The notes under the pieces were generated by a model. It saw only the letters and a list, made by a program, of their open reading frames with translations. It was not told where the DNA came from and did no database searches. A stretch of DNA of 64,000 bases from Duganella sp. CF517. Lineage in GTDB: Bacteria; Pseudomonadota; Gammaproteobacteria; Burkholderiales; Burkholderiaceae_D. How positions within the stretch are numbered: position 1 is the stretch's first letter; each line of letters opens with the position of its first letter. The position numbers and the translations under genes are program-made. Of this stretch, positions 1 through 8,882 are shown piece by piece. The DNA lies in the NCBI RefSeq assembly GCF_900110275.1, contig NZ_FODC01000002.1, forward strand, positions 1-64,000, read 5' to 3'.

Positions 1-65
1 TCGACTTGCATGTGTAAGGCATGCCGCCAGCGTTCAATCTGAGCCAGGATCAAACTCTTCAGTTT
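1..65 (-). rRNA. rrs: 16S ribosomal RNA, 5' end only
   Basis: Read on the minus strand, the segment contains the universal 16S 5' sequence AGAGTTTGATCCTGGCTCAG, preceded by AAACTG, which aligns with the usual first nucleotides of mature 16S. The mature 5' end is therefore about position 65. The gene runs off the left edge, so only its first 65 nt are present. It implies an rrn operon to the left, transcribed leftward. Confidence 0.97.
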
Positions 66-294
66 AATCTCTGTTACTTTTGCCGTTTTACCGGCACTGG
101 TCGAACCTTTTAATCGGTTCAAACCCCTCGCATTGCGAGGTGTTTGCTCACTCAAAATACTGACAGGCCACTACTTTCGTAGCGCCTATTTCATTACTTC
201 TTGTGAACATTTGATATTTTAAGTATCGCGGAACCAAGTTTAACCTTGGTTCCGCGTGCACTTTCATCAAACGTCCACACTTATCGACTGTTAA

Positions 295-306
295 TTTTTA
301 AAGAAC
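295..306 (-). promoter_or_regulatory. boxA-like antitermination element of the rrn leader
   Basis: The minus strand reads GTTCTTTAAAAA, close to the boxA sequence that recruits NusB/S10 to rRNA transcripts. It lies about 230 nt before the 16S 5' end and downstream of both proposed promoters, as expected. Confidence 0.6.
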
Positions 307-365
307 TTTATTCCGTACTGCTTGCACGCTTGACAAATCGTTTTGTTCGTCAGCGCAGAAGAAAG

Positions 366-394
366 AGTATGAAGCGTTTCGCTTATTTCGTCAA
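366..394 (-). promoter_or_regulatory. rrn promoter P2 candidate
   Basis: On the minus strand TTGACG (389-394) and CATACT (366-371) are separated by 17 bp, a good sigma-70 arrangement. It would start the rRNA leader about 300 nt before mature 16S. Confidence 0.5.
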
Positions 395-472
395 CCCCTC
401 AAACCACTTCTTCTTTCGCTCGCTTCACTCTGCAACACCTTGTTTTGTGTGCACCGTTTTGCGAGGAGGCGA

Positions 473-502
473 ACTATAGCAAAGCGCCCACCGGCTTGGC
501 AA
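473..502 (-). promoter_or_regulatory. rrn promoter P1 candidate
   Basis: On the minus strand TTGCCA (497-502) and TATAGT (473-478) are separated by 18 bp, with five of six matches in each hexamer. It is the upstream one of two tandem rrn promoter candidates. Confidence 0.55.
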
Positions 503-652
503 GACCTATTTTCTATTCCCCTCCCCACGCCGTCCACTCCCGTTTTCTTGCAGACTGTCGCATGGGCATGGCGTATCGGCGTCATCACCGTTACAGTTGC
601 ACCGTCACAAAACTCGTTACACTTGCCCCGTACTCAAGAGTGAAAGCCTTAC

Positions 653-2026
653 ATGTTTCCTATGCCTAAAACGCAAGATACCCTGAAGACCGCCGCCGCC
701 TGGCTGCACCGCGGCTTCGACGCGACCGCCACCTGGGTTACTCAGCTGTCCTGGTGGAAGTTTCTGGTATTCGCCGTGTTAATGCTGATCGCCGGCTCTA
801 TCCTGCAGGACGAGTTGTTTTCGTCGAGCCCGGTGCAGGAGGAGGTGGTACGCAGTGACAAGAAGCGCAAAGGCGCCGACACCAATATCGTCATCGACGA
901 CAGCGGCATTCGCTTCAACATGCGCGGCAAGCGCAATAAGGATACGGACAAGGCCGAAAGCGGCGTCGACGAGAACGGCGTTCCCCGCGCGGAACCGGCC
1001 GAACCGGCCCCGCCAACCGAGCCGGCGGTGCCCGAAGCGCCCGCAGCGCCCGAAGCACCCGCAGCGCCCGCCACGGCCCACGACAAAAGTGGCAAGCCCG
1101 ACAAAACCATCACCCCGGCCGTCCCCGCCCTGCCCACCTTGCCCGGCGAAGAAGTCCACATCGACCTGCCGCCGCAAATCGGCGAAGAATTATCCAACGC
1201 CATTGAAGAAGCCGTCGACGACGCGGCCGAGCAAAAAGTCGCTCGCTACCACGGCCAGGCGTCGACCTGGTTCCGCAGCTTCGTCACGTTGCTGGTGTTG
1301 GCCCTGTTCGGCACCAAGGCGCTGATGGGCGGCAAAAAACGCGCCGAGGCCGAGACGCTGACCGCCAATGCCGCCGTTGAACGCGAGTCCATGCAGCGCC
1401 AGCTCAGCGAAGCGAAGATGCAGATGATGCAGGCGCAAGTCGAGCCGCACTTTTTGTTCAACACCCTGGCGTCGGTCGAACACTTGATCGAAACGGACCC
1501 GCCGCGCGCGTCGGCCATGCAGCGCAGCCTGATCAAATACCTGCGCGCGGTGCTGCCGCAAATGCGCGACAACGCGCTGATCACCAACCTCGGCCGGGAA
1601 GCCGACATGGTGGTGGCCTATCTGAACCTGCTGAAAATGCGCATGGAAGAGCGTCTGACCGTCGACTTCGACATCCCCGACGGCCTGCGCAGCGCCGCTT
1701 TTCCACCGATGATGCTGCAGTCGATGGTGGAAAACGCCATCAAGCACGGCCTCGAAGCCAAGCCCCAGGGCGGCACGCTCAAAGTACGTGCCGATGTCGC
1801 CCACAACAAACTGCGCGTGATCGTCAGCGATGACGGCCTGGGCTTCGGGGCCGTGCCCAGCGACGGCACCGGACTGGGTCTGATGACCATCCGCGAGCGC
1901 CTGAAACTGCTGCACGGCGACCAGGGCCAATTGCTGATCGCCGCGAACAGCCCGAGCGGCGTCATCGCAACGATCGAGGTGCCGTATCAACTGGCCAACA
2001 AAGCGAGTACCCATGCCTCCAAATAA
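653..2026 (+). CDS. LytS/YpdA-family sensor histidine kinase
   Basis: Membrane sensor kinase expected to autophosphorylate and pass phosphate to the LytTR regulator encoded 76 bp downstream. One membrane segment lies at about residues 35-53. A long Pro/Ala-rich and charged region follows, encoded in part by 18-bp tandem repeats at 1031-1066, and a second membrane segment lies at about 206-222. The cytoplasmic part has the His_kinase signature QVEPHFLFNTL with His266 as likely phosphoacceptor, then the ATPase boxes ENAIKHG, DDGLGFG and GTGLGLMTIRERL. No PAS or GAF domain is seen, so the signal may be sensed by the extracytoplasmic linker. The first ATG (653) has a weak ribosome site, and 662 is an equally possible start. 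The family call is firm; the stimulus is unknown. Confidence 0.9.
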   Translation: MFPMPKTQDTLKTAAAWLHRGFDATATWVTQLSWWKFLVFAVLMLIAGSILQDELFSSSPVQEEVVRSDKKRKGADTNIVIDDSGIRFNMRGKRNKDTDKAESGVDENGVPRAEPAEPAPPTEPAVPEAPAAPEAPAAPATAHDKSGKPDKTITPAVPALPTLPGEEVHIDLPPQIGEELSNAIEEAVDDAAEQKVARYHGQASTWFRSFVTLLVLALFGTKALMGGKKRAEAETLTANAAVERESMQRQLSEAKMQMMQAQVEPHFLFNTLASVEHLIETDPPRASAMQRSLIKYLRAVLPQMRDNALITNLGREADMVVAYLNLLKMRMEERLTVDFDIPDGLRSAAFPPMMLQSMVENAIKHGLEAKPQGGTLKVRADVAHNKLRVIVSDDGLGFGAVPSDGTGLGLMTIRERLKLLHGDQGQLLIAANSPSGVIATIEVPYQLANKASTHASK

Positions 2027-2102
2027 GAGCGATTGATTATTGCGCGGATTCGTTGAATAATTAACCAAATAACCATTCACACTTCATAAGCCAAGACCAC
2101 CC

Positions 2103-2864
2103 ATGCCTACAGCAATCATTGCCGATGACGAACGTTTGATGCGCGACCAATTACGCATGCGCCTGGGCCAGGTCTGGCCCGAACTGGACATCATCGGCGA
2201 GGCCAAGAACGGCGACGAGGCGATCGACCTGGTCGAGCAGCTCAAACCGGACTTCACATTCCTCGATATCCGCATGCCGGGCAAGACCGGCATGGAAGCG
2301 GCCACCGTGATCGGCAACAAAAGCCACATCGTCTTCGTGACCGCCTACGATGCCTACGCGGTCGAGGCGTTCGAGCGCGGCGCCGTCGACTACGTGCTCA
2401 AGCCGCCCGAGCCCGAACGTTTGCAGATCACCGTCGACCGCCTCAAGACGCGCCTGAGCAAACCGGCGGCCGACGTCAACGCCAGCGTGACGGCGATGCT
2501 GTCGCAACTGGCCGAAAAAATCACCGCGCCGAAGCCGGCCTATTTGCAATGGATACAGGCCAGCATCGGCCAGGACCTGCGCATGATCCCGGTCGAGGAA
2601 ATCCTGTTCTTCCGCTCCGACGAAAAATACACCTGCGTGCAGACCGAGCGCTACGAGGCGTTGATCCGCAAGCCGGTGCGCGACCTGGCCGAGGAACTCG
2701 ATCCGGCGCTGTTCTGGCAAATCCACCGCGCCACCCTGGTCAACGTCAACGCCATCGAAGGCGTTACGCGCGACATCCGCGGCCGCCACCTCGTCATGAT
2801 CAAAGGGAAGTCGGACAAGCTGGAAGTGAGCCGCAGCTTCCTGCACTTGTTCAAGCAAATGTAA
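2103..2864 (+). CDS. LytTR-family response regulator
   Basis: Cytoplasmic transcriptional regulator, 253 residues, paired with the upstream kinase. The receiver domain (about 1-120) has the acidic pair in IIADDERLMR, the phosphoacceptor Asp55 in FLDIRMPG, a conserved Thr in FVTAYDAYA and Lys in VLKPP. The C-terminal LytTR DNA-binding domain (about 145-253) contains IPVEEILFFRSDEKYT and the segment ending FLHLFKQM. Such AlgR/LytR-type regulators bind direct repeats in target promoters. The gene begins 76 bp after the kinase in the same orientation, so the two form a standard two-component pair. The targets cannot be read from the window. Confidence 0.92.
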   Translation: MPTAIIADDERLMRDQLRMRLGQVWPELDIIGEAKNGDEAIDLVEQLKPDFTFLDIRMPGKTGMEAATVIGNKSHIVFVTAYDAYAVEAFERGAVDYVLKPPEPERLQITVDRLKTRLSKPAADVNASVTAMLSQLAEKITAPKPAYLQWIQASIGQDLRMIPVEEILFFRSDEKYTCVQTERYEALIRKPVRDLAEELDPALFWQIHRATLVNVNAIEGVTRDIRGRHLVMIKGKSDKLEVSRSFLHLFKQM

Positions 2865-2982
2865 GGGCAAACCAAGCAACATCGCGCCCGCCCGGCGCAG
2901 GATTGAGACACATCAAGAGGGTAAAATCCGGCTGCCATACTGTCTGTATTGCAGCCGCCCCTCTTCCGGCTGAGGGAGGCGC

Positions 2983-4173
2983 ATGAAAATGCCCGGCCAA
3001 GCCAGATCGTTGTTCAAGCTGCCCGTCATCAGCATCGGCGCGGCCTTGTTCGCCCGCCTGTCGTGGCGCATGGGCTGGTTATGTTCCAGCTCGTCCGCCG
3101 CCGCGCACAAGCGCAGCCGTGGCATCATCCAGCACGCCAGCGACGCCATCATCATCACAGACGAAAACCAGCACATCCTCCAGGCCAATCCGTCGGCCGC
3201 CGCCATGTTCGGCACGACAGTGCAGTCGATGGAAGGCGTGCCGCTTCAGCAATTCATTCCGCGCGACCAGCGCCACACCGGCGGCACCTCGTCCACCCAC
3301 TACTTCGGCTCGACCGGCATCCGCCTGCGCATGAAGGGCCGGCGCGCCAGCGACTACGCGGTCACCGGCATGAAGGCCAACGGCCAGCATTTCCCGCTCG
3401 AGGGCTCGATCTCGTCGTTGTCGGAAAACGGCCACCAGATCTACACCATCATCCTGCGCGACATCACCGAGCGCAAGCAGGTGCAGGAGCAACTGGAGCA
3501 ATCGTATTCGCAGTTGCGCGAACTGTCGGCGGCGCTGCAAACGATACGGGAGGAAGAACGCAAGCACATCGCCCGCGAGCTGCACGACGATCTGGGACAG
3601 TTGCTGGCCACGTTGCGGGTCGACCTGGCGTTGCTGCAACAGCAGTCCAGCGGCGACGCGGCCGCGCGCAAGCTGCAGGCGGGCATGGACGATCTGCTGA
3701 TGTCGGCCATCACGTCGCTGCGGCGCATCGCCAGCAATCTGCGGCCACGCGCGCTCGACGAGGGCGGTTTGTACTTTGCGCTGGAAAGCCTGCGCCAGGA
3801 ATTCGTGTCGCGCTACGGCATCTCTTGCCGCCTGCACGCGAACGAAGAGGATTTGATACTCGATGACGCCTACAGCACGGCCATCTTCCGCATCGCGCAG
3901 GAAGCGCTGACCAACATCACGCGCCACGCGGAGGCGCACAACGTCGAGCTGTCGCTGCGACGCTCGGAGTCGTCGCTGCAAATTTCGATCCACGACGACG
4001 GCCGCGGCATCGCCGAACAGGACATGGACAAGGCGTCGTCCTTTGGCCTGATCGGGATGCGCGAACGCGTCTGGGCACTGCACGGCGACATTTCCATCCT
4101 CAGCGACGGCGGCACCCGGATCATCATCCGGTTGCCGCTGCCGTCCCAGGAAGGCGCCGCCGATCCTGCTTAG
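2983..4173 (+). CDS. PAS-domain sensor histidine kinase, NarL-partner (HisKA_3) type
   Basis: 396-residue kinase. A short N-terminal hydrophobic segment is followed by a PAS domain (about residues 45-170, starting IIQHASDAIIITDENQHILQ and ending RDITERKQ). A coiled linker leads to the HisKA_3 dimerisation motif EERKHIARELHDDLGQ with likely phosphoacceptor His201. The C-terminal HATPase_c domain has EALTNITRHA, DDGRGI and GLIGMRERV. HisKA_3 kinases usually act on LuxR/NarL-type regulators, but none is adjacent, so it looks like an orphan. A good ribosome site (GAGGGAGG) precedes the ATG. The gene ends in a 4-bp convergent overlap with the porin gene. Confidence 0.88.
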   Translation: MKMPGQARSLFKLPVISIGAALFARLSWRMGWLCSSSSAAAHKRSRGIIQHASDAIIITDENQHILQANPSAAAMFGTTVQSMEGVPLQQFIPRDQRHTGGTSSTHYFGSTGIRLRMKGRRASDYAVTGMKANGQHFPLEGSISSLSENGHQIYTIILRDITERKQVQEQLEQSYSQLRELSAALQTIREEERKHIARELHDDLGQLLATLRVDLALLQQQSSGDAAARKLQAGMDDLLMSAITSLRRIASNLRPRALDEGGLYFALESLRQEFVSRYGISCRLHANEEDLILDDAYSTAIFRIAQEALTNITRHAEAHNVELSLRRSESSLQISIHDDGRGIAEQDMDKASSFGLIGMRERVWALHGDISILSDGGTRIIIRLPLPSQEGAADPA

Positions 4174-5258
4174 AACGAGTGACGCACGCCCACGTTGAAG
4201 GCTTTGTCGCCGGTACCGGCTTCGTTGTTGTTGCCCACGGTGTAGCCGGCGCCGTTCTTGTTCTTGATTTTGGCGTAGGCGATGTACGCACCGGTACGCT
4301 TCGACAGCGCGTGCAGGTAACCCACGGCCCACTGGTCGGCATCCTGGTTGAAGCGGGTCTTGTCGTTCTTGCGGATCGCCGAGGCCATGATGGTGCCGCT
4401 GCCGACCGGCACTTGCACGCCGATCAGGATGTCGTTGCTGTCCAGGCTGGCGCGTGGAGCGACGGCGTAGCCGTAGGCATTGGCCACCGGCAGCGCGGCG
4501 CTGTTCAGGCCCTTGTCGACGCCGTAGGCGAAGTAAGCCTTGACGACTTTGAAGTCGTAGTTGGCGGCGAACAGCGTGTTGCGGCCCGAGTCACGGTTCG
4601 CGGCCGGCGTGGTGCCGACGGCGACGGTGTCGTTGTTACGGTTGTTGTAGACCAGACGCGCGTTCAGCGGGCCTTGGCCGTAGTTCAGGCCCAGGCCGAA
4701 CTGGCGGCCCGCTTCGTTGCTGCCGGCCTGCTCGCCCAGCGCGTACAGCGCTTCGGCGCTGAAACCCGCGAACGCAGGGGTGGCGTAGACGACGGCGTTG
4801 CTGACGCGGGTGTTGGCGCCGGCGGTCGGGAACAGGTTCTTGATCGAACCGGCATAGCCGGCGCCGAACGGGTCGGCCACCTGGCTCATGGCGTTGTACA
4901 GCATGGTGTACTGGCGACCCAAGGTCAGGGTGCCGGCTTCCTTGCTGCGCAGACCGACGAAGGCCTGACGATTGAACAGGGCGCTGTTGGTGTTGTCCAG
5001 CGTGCCGTCATCGACTTTCAGGCCGGTCTCGATCTGGAAGATGGCCGACAGGCCGTTGCCCAGATCTTCGGTGCCGCGGAAACCCAGACGGGACTGGCTG
5101 CCGATACCGCTGGTGACTTTGGTCACGCTGCCGGCCGAGCCACCGCGCTCGCTGACGATACCGGCATCGACGATACCGTAGATCGTGACGTTCGATTGAG
5201 CTTGCGCCTGCGCTGCGAAACCGCCGATGATCATTGCTGCCAGAGTAAGTTTTTTCAC
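4170..5258 (-). CDS. Gram-negative porin (betaproteobacterial general porin)
   Basis: Outer-membrane beta-barrel channel, 362 residues. It has a typical signal peptide (MKKLTLAAMIIGGFAAQAQA) followed by the first strand SNVTIYGIVDAGIVSERGG, which is characteristic of OmpC-like porins of Burkholderiales. Further signatures are the GSRLGFRGTEDLG-type segment and the loop region with FNRQAFVGL. The last residue is Phe (NVGVRHSF), the signal read by the BAM complex. Size matches the family. It stands alone between a convergent kinase gene and a methyltransferase gene, so it is probably monocistronic. Confidence 0.95.
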   Translation of the reverse strand: MKKLTLAAMIIGGFAAQAQAQSNVTIYGIVDAGIVSERGGSAGSVTKVTSGIGSQSRLGFRGTEDLGNGLSAIFQIETGLKVDDGTLDNTNSALFNRQAFVGLRSKEAGTLTLGRQYTMLYNAMSQVADPFGAGYAGSIKNLFPTAGANTRVSNAVVYATPAFAGFSAEALYALGEQAGSNEAGRQFGLGLNYGQGPLNARLVYNNRNNDTVAVGTTPAANRDSGRNTLFAANYDFKVVKAYFAYGVDKGLNSAALPVANAYGYAVAPRASLDSNDILIGVQVPVGSGTIMASAIRKNDKTRFNQDADQWAVGYLHALSKRTGAYIAYAKIKNKNGAGYTVGNNNEAGTGDKAFNVGVRHSF

Positions 5259-5368
5259 TTGATGTTCTCTACTGAAGGTTGAAAGAAAGCTGCACGGGGC
5301 GAATCATGCCTATCAATTACTTCAACAATGTGACAACACCAATTTGTTGTAAATGAACATCAGTGGTG

Positions 5369-5420
5369 AAAAAAAAGGTAAGCCGGCGGCCTTGATCTTC
5401 GATCAACCTTCGAGCGGCTT
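5369..5420 (-). terminator. intrinsic terminator after the methyltransferase gene
   Basis: An outer pair AAGCCG (5380-5385) and CGGCTT (5415-5420) encloses a hairpin TTGATC-TTC-GATCAA (5392-5406). It is followed on the minus strand by eight T residues (A run at 5369-5376). It lies just past the stop codon of the gene at 5419-6072. Confidence 0.55.
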
Positions 5421-6072
5421 ATTTCAGCTTGCAGCTCAGCAGATAGTAGTACTGCAGGCGCTCGATGCGGATCTGTTTGGCCGACGCCGCGAAGCGCTTG
5501 CGCAGGGTGCTGTCGGTCAGGTAGTTGTGCATCACCTCGTAGCGCTGGCCGTCGTCGGCGGTCAGGATCTGGAAGGTGTTGCCTTCCAAATCGGTGCGGG
5601 CGAACACCATCGTGTCGCCGTCGACATACGACTCGTCGAGCAGCACCAGCATCACGTCCTTGCCCAGCTTGGCGCGCAGCGTCTTCAGGTATTTCTCCTG
5701 GTCTTCGCGCTTGACGTGGGTCCACAATCCGGCGGCGAACACGGCGGTGTACTTGCCCTCCAGGTCGTCCGGCAGGTTGAAGGCGTCCATCACGCCGAAG
5801 GTCACGACGTCCTCGTCGAGGCCGCGCGTCTCGGCCAGCGCGATCATTTCCGGCAGCAGATCGGTGGCGTGCACGGAGTCGGCCACCTCGGCGATCAGGT
5901 CGGTCCAATAGGCGGTGCCGCAGGCCAGCTCCAGCACCTTGTGGCCCTGGAACAGCTCGGCGACCATTTCCTGCAGGTCGTCCAGGTCGTCGAAGCGCTC
6001 TTCGCGCGCGTAGACCTGGTCGTAGTTGTCGGCATTGACGGCATAGAATTGTGCCAACTGATTGGTAATCAT
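5419..6072 (-). CDS. class I SAM-dependent methyltransferase
   Basis: 217-residue soluble protein with the Rossmann methyltransferase fold. Motif I is KVLELACGTAYWTDLIA (about residues 45-61), an acidic residue follows in VHATDLLPEMI, and the later motif is YTAVFAAGLWTHVKRED. The substrate is not evident. The gene starts only 15 bp after cysB and shares its strand, so it is probably co-transcribed with this sulfur regulator. That hints at a thiol or other sulfur-linked methyl acceptor, but this is inference. A likely intrinsic terminator follows the stop codon. Confidence 0.85.
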   Translation of the reverse strand: MITNQLAQFYAVNADNYDQVYAREERFDDLDDLQEMVAELFQGHKVLELACGTAYWTDLIAEVADSVHATDLLPEMIALAETRGLDEDVVTFGVMDAFNLPDDLEGKYTAVFAAGLWTHVKREDQEKYLKTLRAKLGKDVMLVLLDESYVDGDTMVFARTDLEGNTFQILTADDGQRYEVMHNYLTDSTLRKRFAASAKQIRIERLQYYYLLSCKLK

Positions 6073-6087
6073 GGTAGTGCTTTCTAG

Positions 6088-7029
6088 TTACAGTTCGTAG
6101 TGCTCTTTTTCACCGCTCATGGCTTGCTCGATCAACTTGCGGTTGAGCGTCGGGGCCAGCAGTTCAATAAAGGTATATATATAGCTGCGCAGGTAGGCGC
6201 CCTGCTTGACCGCCACCCGCGACACATTCATGCCGAACAGGTGGCCGACAGGGATGGCGCGCAGGTTCTTGTCGCGCTCGGCGTCATAGGCCATACCCGC
6301 TATGATACCAATCCCCATGCCCAACTCGACATAGGTCTTGATGACATCGGCGTCTATGGCCTCCAGCAACACGTCCAGCTTCAGCCCGCGCAGGGAAAAC
6401 GCGTGGTCTATCTTGCTGCGGCCGGCGAAGGCGCCATCGTACGTGATGATCGGGAATGCGGCAATTTCTTCCAGCGTCACCTGCTTGGATTTGAGCAAAG
6501 GATGGTCCGGCGCCACCACCACCACGTGTTCCCATTGATAGCATGGCAATGTTATCAGGCCGGTAATGCCGGCGATCGATTCGGTGGCGATCGCCAGGTC
6601 GGCCTGGTCGCGCTGGACCATTTCGGCGATCTGCTGCGGATTACCTTGCAATAAAGACAAGCGCACCTTGGGAAACTTCAGCATGAAGGCCTGCACCACC
6701 TTCGGCAAGGTGTAGCGCGCCTGGGTGTGGGTGGTGGCGATGGTGAAGCTGCCGCTGTCCTGGGCCGCGTATTCCTTGCCGATGCGCTTGAGGCTGTCGA
6801 TTTCCTGCATAATCAACTCCACCGACTGCAACACCAGCCGTCCCGGCTCGGTCAGCCCGCGTATGCGCTTGCCGTGGCGGGTGAAGATGTCGACGCCAAG
6901 CTCCTCCTCGAGCTCGATGATCGCCTTCGACACGCCCGGCTGCGACGTAAACAGGGCCTTGGCGGCATCGGTCAGGTTGTAGTTCTGGCGTACGGCCTCG
7001 CGCACGAAGCGCAGTTGGTGAAGGTTCAT
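6088..7029 (-). CDS. cysB: CysB-type LysR transcriptional regulator of sulfur assimilation
   Basis: 313 residues, the usual CysB/Cbl length. The N-terminal winged helix-turn-helix begins MNLHQLRFVREAVRQNYNLT and contains ALFTSQPGVSKAI. The inducer-binding domain shows the CysB-specific stretch TTHTQARYTLPKVVQAF and QGNPQQIAEMV. CysB activates cys genes when sulfur is limiting and senses N-acetylserine/O-acetylserine or sulfate-type ligands. It is divergent from the cysI operon across 152 bp, so it most likely controls both directions. Cbl is the main alternative; the gene context favours CysB. Confidence 0.9.
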   Translation of the reverse strand: MNLHQLRFVREAVRQNYNLTDAAKALFTSQPGVSKAIIELEEELGVDIFTRHGKRIRGLTEPGRLVLQSVELIMQEIDSLKRIGKEYAAQDSGSFTIATTHTQARYTLPKVVQAFMLKFPKVRLSLLQGNPQQIAEMVQRDQADLAIATESIAGITGLITLPCYQWEHVVVVAPDHPLLKSKQVTLEEIAAFPIITYDGAFAGRSKIDHAFSLRGLKLDVLLEAIDADVIKTYVELGMGIGIIAGMAYDAERDKNLRAIPVGHLFGMNVSRVAVKQGAYLRSYIYTFIELLAPTLNRKLIEQAMSGEKEHYEL

Positions 7030-7181
7030 CTAGTCTTGGCCCATCTTAAAATTATTAGCGTCCATGCTTATGCCCAATCCTTATATAAGCAAATAAAGAC
7101 TAAGTCGTTTGGAATAAAGACGAAGTTTATTACTATTAGCGCTAGTGTGGGGATTCTAGCAAGCTACTATCTAGGAAGAAT
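7030..7181. promoter_or_regulatory. cysB-cysI divergent control region
   Basis: This AT-rich 152-bp spacer must carry promoters for both cysB (minus) and the cysI operon (plus). It contains a 10-bp palindrome CTTATATAAG (7080-7089). It also contains two direct repeats ATAAAGACTAAG (7093-7104) and ATAAAGACGAAG (7114-7125) spaced 21 bp start to start, two helical turns. A possible cysI promoter is TTTGGA (7109-7114) with TACTAT 17 bp later. The ribosome site AGGAAG precedes cysI. The repeats are candidate CysB sites; this is inferred from position. Confidence 0.55.
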
Positions 7182-8882
7182 ATGTATCAATACGACCAGT
7201 ACGACCATCTTATCGTGCGTGAACGCATCGCACAGTACCGCGACCAGGTACGGCGCCGCCTCTCCGATGAGCTGACCGAAGCCGAATTCGTGCCGCTGCG
7301 CCTGCAGAACGGCCTGTACATGCAACGTCACGCCTACATGCTGCGCATCGCCGTGCCTTACGGCCTGTTGTCGTCCAAGCAAATGCGCATGTTCGCCCAC
7401 ATCGCCCGCAAGTACGACCGCGGCTACGGCCACTTCACCACCCGCCAGAACATCCAGTTTAACTGGATCGAGCTGGAACAGACCCCGGACATCCTCAGCG
7501 ACCTGGCCTCGGTGGAGATGCACGCGATCCAGACCTCCGGCAACTGCATCCGCAACACCACGTCCGATCCGTACGCCGGCGTCGCCGCCGACGAGATCAT
7601 CGATCCGCGTCCGTACGCCGAGGTGCTGCGCCAGTGGTCGACCTTCCACCCGGAATTCATCGCCCTGCCGCGCAAATTCAAGGTCGCCATCAACGGCGCC
7701 GTCGAAGACCGCGCCGCCATCGCCGTGCACGACATCGGCCTGACCGTGGTGCGCAACGAGGCCGGCGAAATCGGCTTCAAATTCATGGCCGGCGGCGGCA
7801 TGGGCCGCACCCCTATCCTGGGCAGCGTGATCCGCGAATTCCTGCCGTGGCAGCACCTGCTGACCTACACCGAAGCCGTGATGCGCGTGTATAACCAGTA
7901 CGGCCGCCGCGACAACAAGTACAAGGCCCGCATCAAGATCCTGCTCAAGGCCATCGGCGTCGAGGAATTCACCCGCCAGGTCGAAGCCGAATGGGTCGAC
8001 CTGAAGGATGGTCCCGAGACCCTGACGGTCGATGAGATGCAGCGCGTGATCGATTACTTCGAGCCGCCGGCGTACAAGCAGCTCGACGACAGCGACGTCA
8101 CCGCCGCGCCCGAGGCGGCCGGCAACAAGGCCTTCGCCAACTGGGTCAACCGCAACGTCAAGCCGCACAAGCAGCCCGGCTACGCGGCCGTGGTGCTGTC
8201 GCTGAAAAAGACCGGCGTGCCGCCGGGCGACGCCACCGCCGAACAGATCGACTTCATGGCCGACCTGGCGGACCAATACAGCTTCGGCGAACTGCGCGTC
8301 ACGCACGAACAGAACATCGTGCTGGCCGACGTCGAACAGTCGCAGTTGTTCACGCTGTGGCAGCAAGTGAAGGCCAAGGGCCTGGCGACGCCGAACATCG
8401 GCCTGCTGACCGACATGATCTGCTGCCCGGGCGGCGACTTCTGCTCGCTGGCCAACGCCAAGTCGATCCCGATCGCCGCCGCCATCGCCGAGCGCTTCGA
8501 CGACATCGACTACCAGCACGACATCGGCGAGATCGAACTCAATATCTCCGGCTGCATCAACGCCTGCGGCCACCACCACGTCGGCAGCATCGGCGTGCTC
8601 GGTGTCGACAAGGACGGCAGCGAATGGTATCAGGTATCGATCGGCGGCTCGCAGGGCAACCACTCGGCCATCGGCAAGATCATCGGACCATCGTTCTCCG
8701 CGCTGCAAATGCCGGAAGTGATCGCCCGCCTGCTGCAGGTCTATGTGCGCGAGCGCTTCGAGGACGAATCGTTCGCCGCCTGCGCGCAGCGCCTCGGCGT
8801 CGCACCGTTCAAGGAATTTGTATACGCCACGCCGATCGCGGAAAAATCCGGTCGCCTGGTAGGAGAGGATGAATATGTCTGA
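7182..8882 (+). CDS. cysI: sulfite reductase hemoprotein (nitrite/sulfite reductase family)
   Basis: 566 residues. It reduces sulfite to sulfide with a coupled siroheme and [4Fe-4S] centre. Cluster ligands are visible as C415-x5-C421 (CPGGDFC) and C458-x3-C462 (GCINACGHHHVG), the family signature. The ferredoxin-like and siroheme-binding halves repeat, as expected. It is the first gene of the cys operon and starts at the ATG following AGGAAG. Nitrite reductase activity is possible within this family, but cysH, cysD and cysN downstream make assimilatory sulfite reduction the likely role. Its last codons overlap the next gene by 8 bp. Confidence 0.93.
   Translation: MYQYDQYDHLIVRERIAQYRDQVRRRLSDELTEAEFVPLRLQNGLYMQRHAYMLRIAVPYGLLSSKQMRMFAHIARKYDRGYGHFTTRQNIQFNWIELEQTPDILSDLASVEMHAIQTSGNCIRNTTSDPYAGVAADEIIDPRPYAEVLRQWSTFHPEFIALPRKFKVAINGAVEDRAAIAVHDIGLTVVRNEAGEIGFKFMAGGGMGRTPILGSVIREFLPWQHLLTYTEAVMRVYNQYGRRDNKYKARIKILLKAIGVEEFTRQVEAEWVDLKDGPETLTVDEMQRVIDYFEPPAYKQLDDSDVTAAPEAAGNKAFANWVNRNVKPHKQPGYAAVVLSLKKTGVPPGDATAEQIDFMADLADQYSFGELRVTHEQNIVLADVEQSQLFTLWQQVKAKGLATPNIGLLTDMICCPGGDFCSLANAKSIPIAAAIAERFDDIDYQHDIGEIELNISGCINACGHHHVGSIGVLGVDKDGSEWYQVSIGGSQGNHSAIGKIIGPSFSALQMPEVIARLLQVYVRERFEDESFAACAQRLGVAPFKEFVYATPIAEKSGRLVGEDEYV

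Larger units (their letters stand above)
66..472 (-). other. rrn operon leader region
   Basis: This gene-free stretch on the minus strand is the transcribed leader of the rRNA operon, between its promoters and the 16S 5' end. It holds a boxA-like element and inverted-repeat segments such as GGAACCAAGTTTAACCTTGG (about 231-252 on the plus strand), which can form processing or antitermination hairpins. No plausible protein is encoded; short open frames here lack ribosome binding sites and family features. Confidence 0.75.

Noticed and set aside
1031..1066. Tandem 18-bp repeat as a possible CRISPR-like or mobile repeat
   Set aside because: It is in frame and encodes PEAPAA units of the kinase linker; no spacers.
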